Positions 55,406 through 64,000 of a stretch of DNA of 64,000 bases are shown here, piece by piece. How positions within the stretch are numbered: the stretch's first letter is position 1; every line of letters starts with the position of its first letter. The position numbers and the translations under genes are program-made. The DNA is taken from NCBI RefSeq assembly GCF_021044935.1, contig NZ_JAJNMP010000001.1:1116001-1180000 (forward strand), given 5' to 3'. Source of the DNA: Agromyces cavernae (GTDB lineage: Bacteria; Actinomycetota; Actinomycetes; Actinomycetales; Microbacteriaceae). The notes below the pieces were generated by a model, which worked only from the letters and a program-made list of their open reading frames with translations, was not told the origin of the DNA and did not search any database.

Positions 55406-56473
55406 ATGCCGCCCACGCCCGCAGTGCCGCCACTCGTCATCGGCCACCGCGGGGCGTCCGGCTACCGTCCCGAGCACACCCGCTCGGCCTACGAACTCGC
55501 GTTCGCGCTCGGCGCCGACGCGGTCGAGCCAGACATCGTCGCGACGCGCGACGGCGTGCTCGTCCTGCGTCACGAGAACGAGATCTCGGGCACGACGGAT
55601 GTCGCGACGCGGCCCGAATTCGCCGGCAGGCGCACGACGCGCGAGGTCGACGGCGTCGCCCTCACCGGGTGGTTCACCGAGGACTTCACCTGGGCCGAGC
55701 TCTCGACGCTGCGCGCACGCGAGCGCCTCGGCGGCCTCAGGCAGGCGAGCGCGAGCTTCGACGGGCGCTACCCGATCATCCGGTTACGAGAGCTGTTCGC
55801 GCTCATCGACACCGCCGCCGACGAGCAGCGCCGGCTCATCCGCATGGTCGCAGAGTTCAAGCACGCCGCCCATTTCGCGGCGTTGGGGCTGCCGCTCGAC
55901 GAGCTGTTCGCGGCCGAACTCGACGCCGCCGGCTGGGGCGCGGGCGACGACCGGCTCATCATGGAGGCGTTCGAACCGACCCTGCTCGACCGGCTCGGGG
56001 CTCGGGGCATCCGGGGCAAGCGGGTCTTCCTCATCGAGGGCCGCGGGGCCCCGTGGGATCTCGTGCTCGACCAGGGCCGCCGGGCGCCGAAGTACGACGC
56101 GTTCGTCACCGCCGCCGGGCTCGAGGCCCTCGGCGGGCGGTTCGACGGCGTGAGCGTCGGCAAGGCGCGTCTCGTCGCCGCGTCGAAGGCGACGGATGAC
56201 CCTGCCGCGGGTAACCCGCACGCCGGGCCCCTGACCGGGGCACGACTCGTCGAGGCCGCGCACGCCGCCGGCCTCGAGGTGTACACGTGGACCCTCCGCC
56301 CCGAGAATCGGTTCCTCGAGCCGAGGTTCCGCCGCAGCAGCGTGCGCGCCGCCTACGGTGATTGGGCAGCCGAGTTCGCCGAGGTGCTGGCGACGGGCGT
56401 CGACGGCATCTTCGTCGACCACCCCGACCTCGGGGTCGACGTGCGGGCGGCGGCGCTTCCGCCGGTCGAGTAG
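55406..56473 (+). CDS. Glycerophosphodiester phosphodiesterase
   Basis: 355 residues. Hydrolyses glycerophosphodiesters to glycerol 3-phosphate. Catalytic H14 (VIGHRGASG), E41 and D43 (VEPDIV), H56 (LRHENEI). No signal peptide, so a cytosolic form. The C-terminal GVDGIFVDHPDLG completes the barrel. The TAG stop (56471-56473) lies inside a palindromic repeat. ATG 55406 is supported by the box at 55394. Confidence 0.92.
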   Translation: MPPTPAVPPLVIGHRGASGYRPEHTRSAYELAFALGADAVEPDIVATRDGVLVLRHENEISGTTDVATRPEFAGRRTTREVDGVALTGWFTEDFTWAELSTLRARERLGGLRQASASFDGRYPIIRLRELFALIDTAADEQRRLIRMVAEFKHAAHFAALGLPLDELFAAELDAAGWGAGDDRLIMEAFEPTLLDRLGARGIRGKRVFLIEGRGAPWDLVLDQGRRAPKYDAFVTAAGLEALGGRFDGVSVGKARLVAASKATDDPAAGNPHAGPLTGARLVEAAHAAGLEVYTWTLRPENRFLEPRFRRSSVRAAYGDWAAEFAEVLATGVDGIFVDHPDLGVDVRAAALPPVE

Positions 56474-56538
56474 CGAGCGAAGCGAGCGTATCGAGACCAG
56501 TGCGGGTCTCGATACGCGCTTCGCGCTACTCGACCGGC
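56462..56538. repeat. Long palindromic repeat overlapping the phosphodiesterase stop
   Basis: Left arm from CCGGTCGAGTAGCG (56462 on) to GTATCGAGACC (56498), loop AGTGC, right arm GGGTCTCGATACGCG to CGCTACTCGACCGGC (56538). Arms of about 35 bases match except for a small difference in the GAGCGAAGCGAGC / GCGCTTCGCGC centre. The stop codon and last three codons of the upstream gene are in the left arm. It could also act as a terminator. Confidence 0.8.
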
Positions 56539-56564
56539 GGAGGGAGGGTGTCAGCGGCCGCGCC

Positions 56565-56579
56565 TAGAATTGACAGGAC
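56565..56579 (+). promoter_or_regulatory. -10 box of the UvrD/PcrA helicase gene
   Basis: TAGAAT (56565-56570) with nine bases to ATG 56580; a leader of only one to three bases would result. Confidence 0.5.
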
Positions 56580-59048
<2,469 letters not shown>

Positions 59049-59078
59049 ATCCACTGAGGTCCATCTTGTGGACATCAC

Positions 59079-59118
59079 TGGCACCGGAATGCGTACAAAT
59101 GTAGTATTGATGCTACAT
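59079..59118 (+). promoter_or_regulatory. Promoter and palindrome of the ABC-2 exporter operon
   Basis: TGGCAC (59079-59084), 17-bp spacer, TAGTAT (59102-59107). ATGTAGTA (59099-59106), TTGA, TGCTACAT (59111-59118) is an inverted repeat with one mismatch covering the -10 and start point: a good place for a repressor, perhaps the XRE protein encoded at the operon end. AT-rich compared with the rest of the window. Confidence 0.6.
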
Positions 59119-59153
59119 CTCATAGTGCTCCATTGTTGGAGAGCGAGGGCGAT

Positions 59154-60071
59154 ATGACTCCCGAACCGGTCGTCGACGTGCGCGGCCTTCGCATGGAGTA
59201 CTCGGGTCGAACCGTGCTCGACGACATCGACCTGCGGATCGATCGCGGCGAGGTCGTCGCGCTCCTCGGTCCGAACGGTGCGGGCAAGACCACGACGATC
59301 GAGATCCTCGAGGGCTTCCGCCAGCGGGTTGGCGGCGAGGTCTCGGTGCTCGGCGAGAATCCCGAGCGCGCGGGCGACGCGTGGCGGGCGAAGGTCGGCG
59401 TCGTCCTTCAATCGTGGCGCGACCACGGCCGGTGGCGCGTCGGACAGTTGCTCCAACAGTTCGGTGCGATGTACGAGCCGTACGCGACATCCGATCGCCC
59501 AGGTCCGTACCCGGCCGCGGAACTCCTCGAACTCGTCGGACTCGCCGCCCACCGCGACGCACAGGTGCGGTCGCTCTCCGGCGGACAGCGTCGCCGGCTC
59601 GACGTGGCGATCGGCATCGTCGGCAGGCCCGAACTGCTCTTCCTCGACGAGCCGACGTCGGGATTCGACCCGGTCGCCCGGCACGAGTTCCACGAACTCA
59701 TCCACCGGCTGAGCGACTTCGACGAAACGACAGTGCTGCTCACCACACACGACCTCGCCGAGGCCGAGAAGATCGCCGGTCGGATCCTGATCCTCGACGG
59801 CGGGCGCATCGTCGCCAACGGCAGCGCCGCGGAACTCGCGGGCGAGGTCGCCGGTGCGAGCGAGATCACGTGGCGTGAAGATGGAGTGCGGCACGTGCAC
59901 AGCGCCGCCGATCCCGTGCCGTTCGTGCGCGAGCTGCTCGACCGACCCGGCACCGACATCACCGAGCTGCAAGTGCGTGCGCAGACGCTCGAAGAGACCT
60001 ATCTCGCGATGGTCGCCCGCAGTGAGGCCGTGCCCGTCGGAGACCCGCAGGGTGAGGTGCAGACCGCATGA
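59154..60071 (+). CDS. ABC-2 exporter ATP-binding protein
   Basis: 305 residues. Walker A GPNGAGKTT (39-47), signature SLSGGQRRRLDVAIG, Walker B LLFLDEPTSGFDP. DrrA/CcmA-like, with a C-terminal regulatory extension (about 225-305). Pairs with the permease overlapping it. ATG 59154 is chosen for its GAGCGAGGG RBS; a TTG at 59133 would add seven residues. Substrate unknown: lipid, antibiotic or peptide. Confidence 0.92.
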   Translation: MTPEPVVDVRGLRMEYSGRTVLDDIDLRIDRGEVVALLGPNGAGKTTTIEILEGFRQRVGGEVSVLGENPERAGDAWRAKVGVVLQSWRDHGRWRVGQLLQQFGAMYEPYATSDRPGPYPAAELLELVGLAAHRDAQVRSLSGGQRRRLDVAIGIVGRPELLFLDEPTSGFDPVARHEFHELIHRLSDFDETTVLLTTHDLAEAEKIAGRILILDGGRIVANGSAAELAGEVAGASEITWREDGVRHVHSAADPVPFVRELLDRPGTDITELQVRAQTLEETYLAMVARSEAVPVGDPQGEVQTA

Positions 60072-60922
60072 ACACCAACGCCAATGCCAACGCCGTACGT
60101 GCGGGGATCCGACGCGGAATCACCGAGCACTGGATCTCGCTCCGCACCCCGAGCGAGACCGCATTCATGGTCATCGGCCTCGCCATCGTGGGCGTCGTCC
60201 TGTGGCTCAATCGCGACACCGAGATCGCGCCCGGCGTGGCTGTCGCCTCGTTCATCGTGCCGAGCATCCTCACGATCCAGTTGCTCTTCATCACCTGCTA
60301 CGGCCTCGCCACCGTCGTCGTGACCGAACGTGAGGACGGCACGCTCATCCGATCCCGTTCACTCCCGAACGGGTTGCGGGCCTACTCGACCGGAATCCTC
60401 ACGCGCACGATGTGCGAGCTCATCGAGACGATCGTGCTGACGATCGTCATCGCCGCCGTCATCCTGGGCGGATCGCTCGGCGTCGACGGCGCGGGACTCG
60501 CGGTGATCGCCGGAATGCTGATCCTCGGCACCATCGCGCTGACGACGTTCGGCTTCGTCATCGGCACCGTCTTCCGAAACCCCCGGTCTGTCGGCGGTTG
60601 GGGCTTCCTCGCGGTCGGCGCCCTCGCCTTGGTCTCGGGGCTCATCCAGCCGCTCTCCACGATGCCCGCGTGGGTGCAGGTCATCGGGCAGGGATCTCCG
60701 CTCTACTGGATCGGGCACGCGTTCCGCAGCGCTTTCCTTCCCGAGGGCGCCGGGGCGTTCGAGCTCGGCGGCGGCTGGCAACTCGCGATCGCGTTCGCGG
60801 TCGTCGGAGCATGGGCCGTCGCCGGAATCCTGCTCGCGCCGGTGCTGCTGCGGCGGGTCGCCCGTCGTGAGACGGGTTCGGCGATCGAGGCGCGGCGCCA
60901 GGCGGCGCTGCAGCGCGTATGA
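60068..60922 (+). CDS. ABC-2 type exporter permease
   Basis: 284 residues with six hydrophobic segments (about 35-52, 60-85, 118-140, 147-170, 180-205 and 240-262). REDGTLIRSRSLP is the cytoplasmic coupling-helix region of ABC-2 permeases. Coupled by ATGA at both ends (with the ATPase and the XRE gene). DrrB-like. Confidence 0.9.
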   Translation: MNTNANANAVRAGIRRGITEHWISLRTPSETAFMVIGLAIVGVVLWLNRDTEIAPGVAVASFIVPSILTIQLLFITCYGLATVVVTEREDGTLIRSRSLPNGLRAYSTGILTRTMCELIETIVLTIVIAAVILGGSLGVDGAGLAVIAGMLILGTIALTTFGFVIGTVFRNPRSVGGWGFLAVGALALVSGLIQPLSTMPAWVQVIGQGSPLYWIGHAFRSAFLPEGAGAFELGGGWQLAIAFAVVGAWAVAGILLAPVLLRRVARRETGSAIEARRQAALQRV

Positions 60923-61212
60923 GCGTCGCCGGGGACGAGAGAGGGGCGAGCGGTCGTCCTGATCGGGCCGACCGAGCCGACGTCGTGCACAACCGGGTCG
61001 CGATGCTGCGTGCCGAACGCCGCGTCTCACGACGCGAGCTCGCCGAGGCGATCGGCGTGCACTACCAGACCGTCGGCTATCTCGAGCGCGGCGAGTTCAA
61101 CCCGAGCCTGCACCTCGCGCTGCGGATCGCACGGTTCTTCGAGGTCCCCGTCGAGTTCGTCTTCTCGCTCGACGAGTTCGCGCGCATCGGTCCCGCGCAT
61201 CTCGGACGATAG
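60919..61212 (+). CDS. XRE-family transcriptional regulator
   Basis: 97 residues. An acidic/Arg-rich start (about 1-24), then a compact HTH (about 25-85; VSRRELAEAIGVHYQTVGYLERGEFNPSLHLALRIARFFEVPVEFVF), of the YozG-like type. No other domain. Translationally coupled to the permease, so likely an autoregulator of the exporter operon acting at the 59099 palindrome. Confidence 0.88.
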   Translation: MSVAGDERGASGRPDRADRADVVHNRVAMLRAERRVSRRELAEAIGVHYQTVGYLERGEFNPSLHLALRIARFFEVPVEFVFSLDEFARIGPAHLGR

Positions 61213-61249
61213 GCACGTCACTCGATTCCGGGGCTTCCGACAAGGGGAG

Positions 61250-61361
61250 TAGCATGGTCGTCGGCCCGTGCAGTATCTCGACTTCGAGAGATTCAAGGCC
61301 GGGTCCATCACCCACCAGCCCCTGTGCGCGACCGCGCGTGCGGATCGATTGGAAGTAGAGC
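61250..61361 (+). promoter_or_regulatory. Candidate promoter and leader of sucCD
   Basis: TAGCAT (61250-61255) is a possible -10; -35 is weak. It would give a leader of about 100 nt to GTG 61362. RBS GGAAG upstream of the start. Nothing else recognised in the 149-bp gap. Confidence 0.4.
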
Positions 61362-62528
61362 GTGGATCTTTACGAGTACCAGGCCAGAGACCTGTTCGAA
61401 CACTACGGGGTGCCGGTGCTCCCGGGCATCATCGCGGACACGCCCGATGAGGTGCGCGCCGCGGCCGAGAAGCTCGGCGGTGTCGTGGTCGTCAAGGCCC
61501 AGGTGAAGACCGGCGGCCGCGGCAAGGCCGGCGGCGTCAAGGTCGCGAAGAACCCCGATGAGGCGTACGAGGCGGCGAAGGCCATCCTCGGGCTGGATAT
61601 CAAGGGCCACGTCGTCAAGCGCGTCATGGTCGCGGGCGGCGCCCGCATCGCGCAGGAGTTCTACTTCTCGGTGCTGCTCGACCGCGCCAACCGCTCGTAC
61701 CTCTCGCTCACGAGCGTCGAGGGCGGCATGGAGATCGAGCAGCTCGCGGTCGAGAAGCCCGAGGCGCTCGCGCGCATCGAGGTCGACCCCATCGCGGGCG
61801 TGACCGTTGAGAAGGCCCGCGAGATCGCGGTCGCCGCGAACTTCCCGGCCGAGCTCGTCGACACGGTCGCCGACGTCTTCGTGAAGCTCTACGAGGTGTA
61901 CAAGGGCGAGGACGCGACGCTCGTCGAGGTCAACCCCCTCATCCTCGACGAAGACGGCAACATCATCGCCCTCGACGGCAAGGTCTCGCTCGACGAGAAC
62001 GCCGAGTTCCGTCACGCCGGCCACGCGCTGCTCGAGGACAAGGCGGCGGCCGACCCGCTCGAGGCGAAGGCCAAGGTGCTCGACCTCAACTACGTCAAGC
62101 TCGACGGCGAGGTCGGCATCATCGGCAACGGCGCGGGCCTGGTCATGTCGACCCTCGACGTCGTGGCTTACGCCGGCGAGAACCATGGCGGCGTCAAGCC
62201 CGCGAACTTCCTCGACATCGGCGGCGGCGCGTCGGCCGAGGTCATGGCCAACGGCCTGTCGATCATCCTCGGCGACCCGCAGGTCAAGAGCGTGTTCGTG
62301 AACGTGTTCGGCGGCATCACCGCATGCGACGAGGTCGCCAAGGGCATCGTCGGCGCACTGGCCGAGCTCGGCAAGGAGGCGAACAAGCCCCTCGTCGTGC
62401 GCCTCGACGGCAACAAGGTCGAAGAGGGTCGTCGCATCCTCGAGGAGGCGGCGCACCCGCTCGTCACCCTCGCCGAGAACATGGACCAGGGCGCCGACAA
62501 GGCCGCCGAGCTGGCGAACGCCGCGTAG
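61362..62528 (+). CDS. sucC: Succinyl-CoA synthetase beta subunit
   Basis: 388 residues. TCA-cycle enzyme: succinyl-CoA + ADP/GDP + Pi to succinate + NTP + Co[23 protein letters not shown]-grasp domain with [28 protein letters not shown] and [15 protein letters not shown]. Starts with GTG 61362. Followed 25 bp on by sucD. Confidence 0.96.
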   Translation: MDLYEYQARDLFEHYGVPVLPGIIADTPDEVRAAAEKLGGVVVVKAQVKTGGRGKAGGVKVAKNPDEAYEAAKAILGLDIKGHVVKRVMVAGGARIAQEFYFSVLLDRANRSYLSLTSVEGGMEIEQLAVEKPEALARIEVDPIAGVTVEKAREIAVAANFPAELVDTVADVFVKLYEVYKGEDATLVEVNPLILDEDGNIIALDGKVSLDENAEFRHAGHALLEDKAAADPLEAKAKVLDLNYVKLDGEVGIIGNGAGLVMSTLDVVAYAGENHGGVKPANFLDIGGGASAEVMANGLSIILGDPQVKSVFVNVFGGITACDEVAKGIVGALAELGKEANKPLVVRLDGNKVEEGRRILEEAAHPLVTLAENMDQGADKAAELANAA

Positions 62529-62553
62529 TCGCGAGAGGAACAGGACTCCAACA

Positions 62554-63456
62554 ATGACGATCTTCCTGAACAAGGACAACAAGGTCATCGTCCAGGGCAT
62601 CACCGGCGGCGAGGGCTCGAAGCACACCGCGCGCATGCTCGCGGCGGGCACCCAGGTGGTCGGCGGCGTGAACGCCCGCAAGGCGGGCACCACGGTGCTG
62701 CACACCGACAAGGACGGCAACCCCGTCGAGCTGCCCGTCTTCGCGTCGGTCGCCGAGGCTATCGAGAAGACCGGTGCGGATGTCTCGATCGCCTTCGTTC
62801 CCCCGGCGTACACGAAGGACGCCGTGGTCGAGGCCATCGATGCCGAGATCCCCCTCCTCGTGATCATCACCGAGGGCGTGCCCGTGCAGGACTCTGCGGA
62901 GTTCTGGGCCTACGCCAAGGAGAAGGGCGAGAAGACCCGCATCATCGGCCCGAACTGCCCCGGCATCATCAGCCCCGGTGAGTCGCTCGTCGGCATCACC
63001 CCGGCGAACATCACCGGCAAGGGCCCGATCGGCCTCGTGTCGAAGTCGGGCACGCTCACCTACCAGATGATGTACGAGCTGCGCGATCTCGGTTTCTCGA
63101 CCGCCATCGGCATCGGGGGCGACCCGATCATCGGCACCACGCACATCGACGCGCTCGCCGCGTTCGAGGCCGACCCCGAGACGAAGGCGATCGTCATGAT
63201 CGGCGAGATCGGCGGCGACGCCGAAGAGCGCGCGGCCGACTTCATCAAGGCCAACGTCACGAAGCCCGTCGTCGGCTACGTCGCGGGGTTCACCGCGCCC
63301 GAGGGCAAGACGATGGGCCACGCGGGCGCGATCGTCTCGGGCTCGGCAGGCACCGCCCAGGCCAAGAAGGAGGCCCTCGAGGCCGCCGGCGTCAAGGTCG
63401 GCAAGACGCCCAGCGAGACCGCGCAGCTGCTGCGCGAGGTCTACGCCGCACTGTAA
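62554..63456 (+). CDS. sucD: Succinyl-CoA synthetase alpha subunit
   Basis: 300 residues. CoA-binding subunit; phosphohistidine H256 in [23 protein letters not shown] near the start and [15 protein letters not shown] 62554 after AGAGGAACAGG. The last three codons and stop (CGCCGCACTGTAA) are repeated 34 bp downstream. Confidence 0.96.
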   Translation: MTIFLNKDNKVIVQGITGGEGSKHTARMLAAGTQVVGGVNARKAGTTVLHTDKDGNPVELPVFASVAEAIEKTGADVSIAFVPPAYTKDAVVEAIDAEIPLLVIITEGVPVQDSAEFWAYAKEKGEKTRIIGPNCPGIISPGESLVGITPANITGKGPIGLVSKSGTLTYQMMYELRDLGFSTAIGIGGDPIIGTTHIDALAAFEADPETKAIVMIGEIGGDAEERAADFIKANVTKPVVGYVAGFTAPEGKTMGHAGAIVSGSAGTAQAKKEALEAAGVKVGKTPSETAQLLREVYAAL

Positions 63457-63490
63457 GCGGCGGAGCGTGGGCGCTGTCGCCGCACTGTAA
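63444..63490. repeat. 13-bp direct repeat of the sucD stop region
   Basis: CGCCGCACTGTAA at 63444-63456 (end of sucD) and 63478-63490. The second copy is outside the gene; probably a small duplication. Confidence 0.7.
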
Positions 63491-63498
63491 CGAACGAA

Positions 63499-63516
63499 CG
63501 GATGTCGCGACATCCG
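63499..63516. repeat. 18-bp perfect palindrome after sucD
   Basis: CGGATGTCGCGACATCCG, no spacer. It shares its GGATG...CATCC core with palindromes at 16430 and 31103. Confidence 0.75.
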
Positions 63517-63528
63517 CTGCTCGCATGA

Positions 63529-63561
63529 GAGGGCCCCGTCGGCGATGCCGACGGGGCCCTC
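63529..63561 (+). terminator. Terminator after sucCD
   Basis: Perfect 15-bp stem GAGGGCCCCGTCGGC (63529-63543), loop GAT, complement 63547-63561, then CGTGTC. Also faces the minus-strand gene at the right edge. Confidence 0.8.
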
Positions 63562-63617
63562 CGTGTCAGGTGCGATCGAGCGGATGCCTCCTCCCGATCA
63601 CGGGTGTCTCCCTCCGA

Positions 63618-64000
63618 TCAATCGTTGATGTCGTTGTCGATGCTCAGCACCGACGTCTCGTGGCAGCTGGCGGCGATGTCCTCCTGCGCCGGGTTGGTGC
63701 TGTCGTAGTTGACTCGCCATGAGAACGATCCACTCGCCAGCTGAGCCGTCGTGTTGTTCGTCAATACCGTCTGGGGCGAGGCTCCCGACACGCTGACGTT
63801 CAGCTGCGAGAAGATGGCGGTGCCGCTGCACGTCGCGTTTGCGAACAGCTCGAAGTCGACGTTGCCCGCCAGGTTGCCGCCCGCGGCGGCCGTCACGGTC
63901 ACCGAGTCGTTCGGCACCCACCTCTGCGCGCTCGTCAGTGACGAGGGCACGGTGTTGACCACCACATCCTCGTTCACGTCGGTGCACGCGGCGTTGTGGG
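63618..64000 (-). CDS. C-terminal end of an Ig-like repeat surface protein (5' end outside the window)
   Basis: The visible 126 residues run in frame to the right edge. They begin with the end of one repeat (NAACTDVNEDVVVN) and hold a complete last one: VTVTAAAGGNLAGNVDFELF, ATCSGTAIFSQLNVSVSG, SFSWRVNYDSTNP, ASCHETSVLSID. This layout, with paired cysteines and a C-x-D-x-NE-type end, is that of bacterial Ig-like domains repeated in large secreted actinobacterial proteins. It stops at DINDIND-like acidic text (IDNDIND) with no sorting signal. Composition is less GC-biased than neighbours. GTG 63977 is internal, not the start. Confidence 0.75.
   Translation of the reverse strand, partial: HNAACTDVNEDVVVNTVPSSLTSAQRWVPNDSVTVTAAAGGNLAGNVDFELFANATCSGTAIFSQLNVSVSGASPQTVLTNNTTAQLASGSFSWRVNYDSTNPAQEDIAASCHETSVLSIDNDIND

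Overview
The window is one contiguous stretch of a high-GC actinobacterial chromosome. Gene content, very tight gene packing, frequent GTG starts, ATGA/GTGA stop-start overlaps and the neighbourhoods guaB-guaB3-guaA, alr-tsaE-tsaB-rimI-tsaD and rplM-rpsI-glmM all suggest a Microbacteriaceae-like organism (Agromyces or a relative). That placement is inference from style and gene order, not from a marker comparison. No rRNA, tRNA, CRISPR array, insertion sequence or prophage was seen.

Layout. 1-5221: the end of the spc ribosomal operon (rplF, rplR, rpsE, rpmD, rplO, secY, adk, map). 5280-13134: a complete mannitol phosphotransferase locus (divergent PRD regulator, a small EIIB, HPr, Enzyme I, EIICB-Mtl, EIIA-Mtl, mannitol-1-phosphate dehydrogenase), lying between map and infA where the ribosomal cluster is normally continuous. 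13329-18728: infA, rpmJ, rpsM, rpsK, rpoA, rplQ, truA, rplM, rpsI. 18752-27398: amino-sugar, CoA and wall precursor genes plus tRNA t6A genes (glmM, coaA, glmS, acpS, alr, tsaE, tsaB, rimI, tsaD). 27553-32180: three tandem small membrane proteins, a THUMP-like methyltransferase, CIRCE-controlled groES, and a RarD permease. 32447-38306: a branched-chain amino acid type ABC transporter whose binding-protein gene converges on the livHMGF operon; LivH carries an unusual secreted domain at its N-terminus. 38549-51970: the three guanine-nucleotide genes guaB, guaB3 and guaA, interleaved with a C-S lyase, an ABC-F ATPase, glpD, an orphan antiporter regulatory subunit, SURF1, a trypsin-like PDZ protease and a TetR/glyoxalase divergent pair. 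52055-64000: a secreted cell-wall-binding repeat protein, a Bax-inhibitor-1 protein, a glycerophosphodiester phosphodiesterase, a UvrD/PcrA helicase, an ABC-2 exporter with its own XRE regulator, sucCD, and the end of an Ig-like repeat surface protein.

Regulation visible in the sequence: two CIRCE operators bracket the groES promoter; two near-identical palindromes sit between the TetR and glyoxalase genes; many genes have a TANNNT box ending about 6-7 bases before the start codon, as expected for leaderless transcripts; and the infA and rplM promoters share a CCCTT(T)GGTG element at the predicted transcript start. Strong hairpin terminators follow rplQ, glmM, groES, the binding-protein gene, livF, guaA, the Bax-inhibitor-1 gene and sucD.

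The most unusual non-coding structures are a three-unit array of about 81-85 bp palindrome-bearing repeats (33910-34136), a 92-bp tandem duplication (40064-40247), and a family of dispersed palindromic repeats (2352, 44393, 54396, 56462). The most unusual proteins are the LivH fusion and the r-proteins L15, L17 and S5 with long charged low-complexity extensions.
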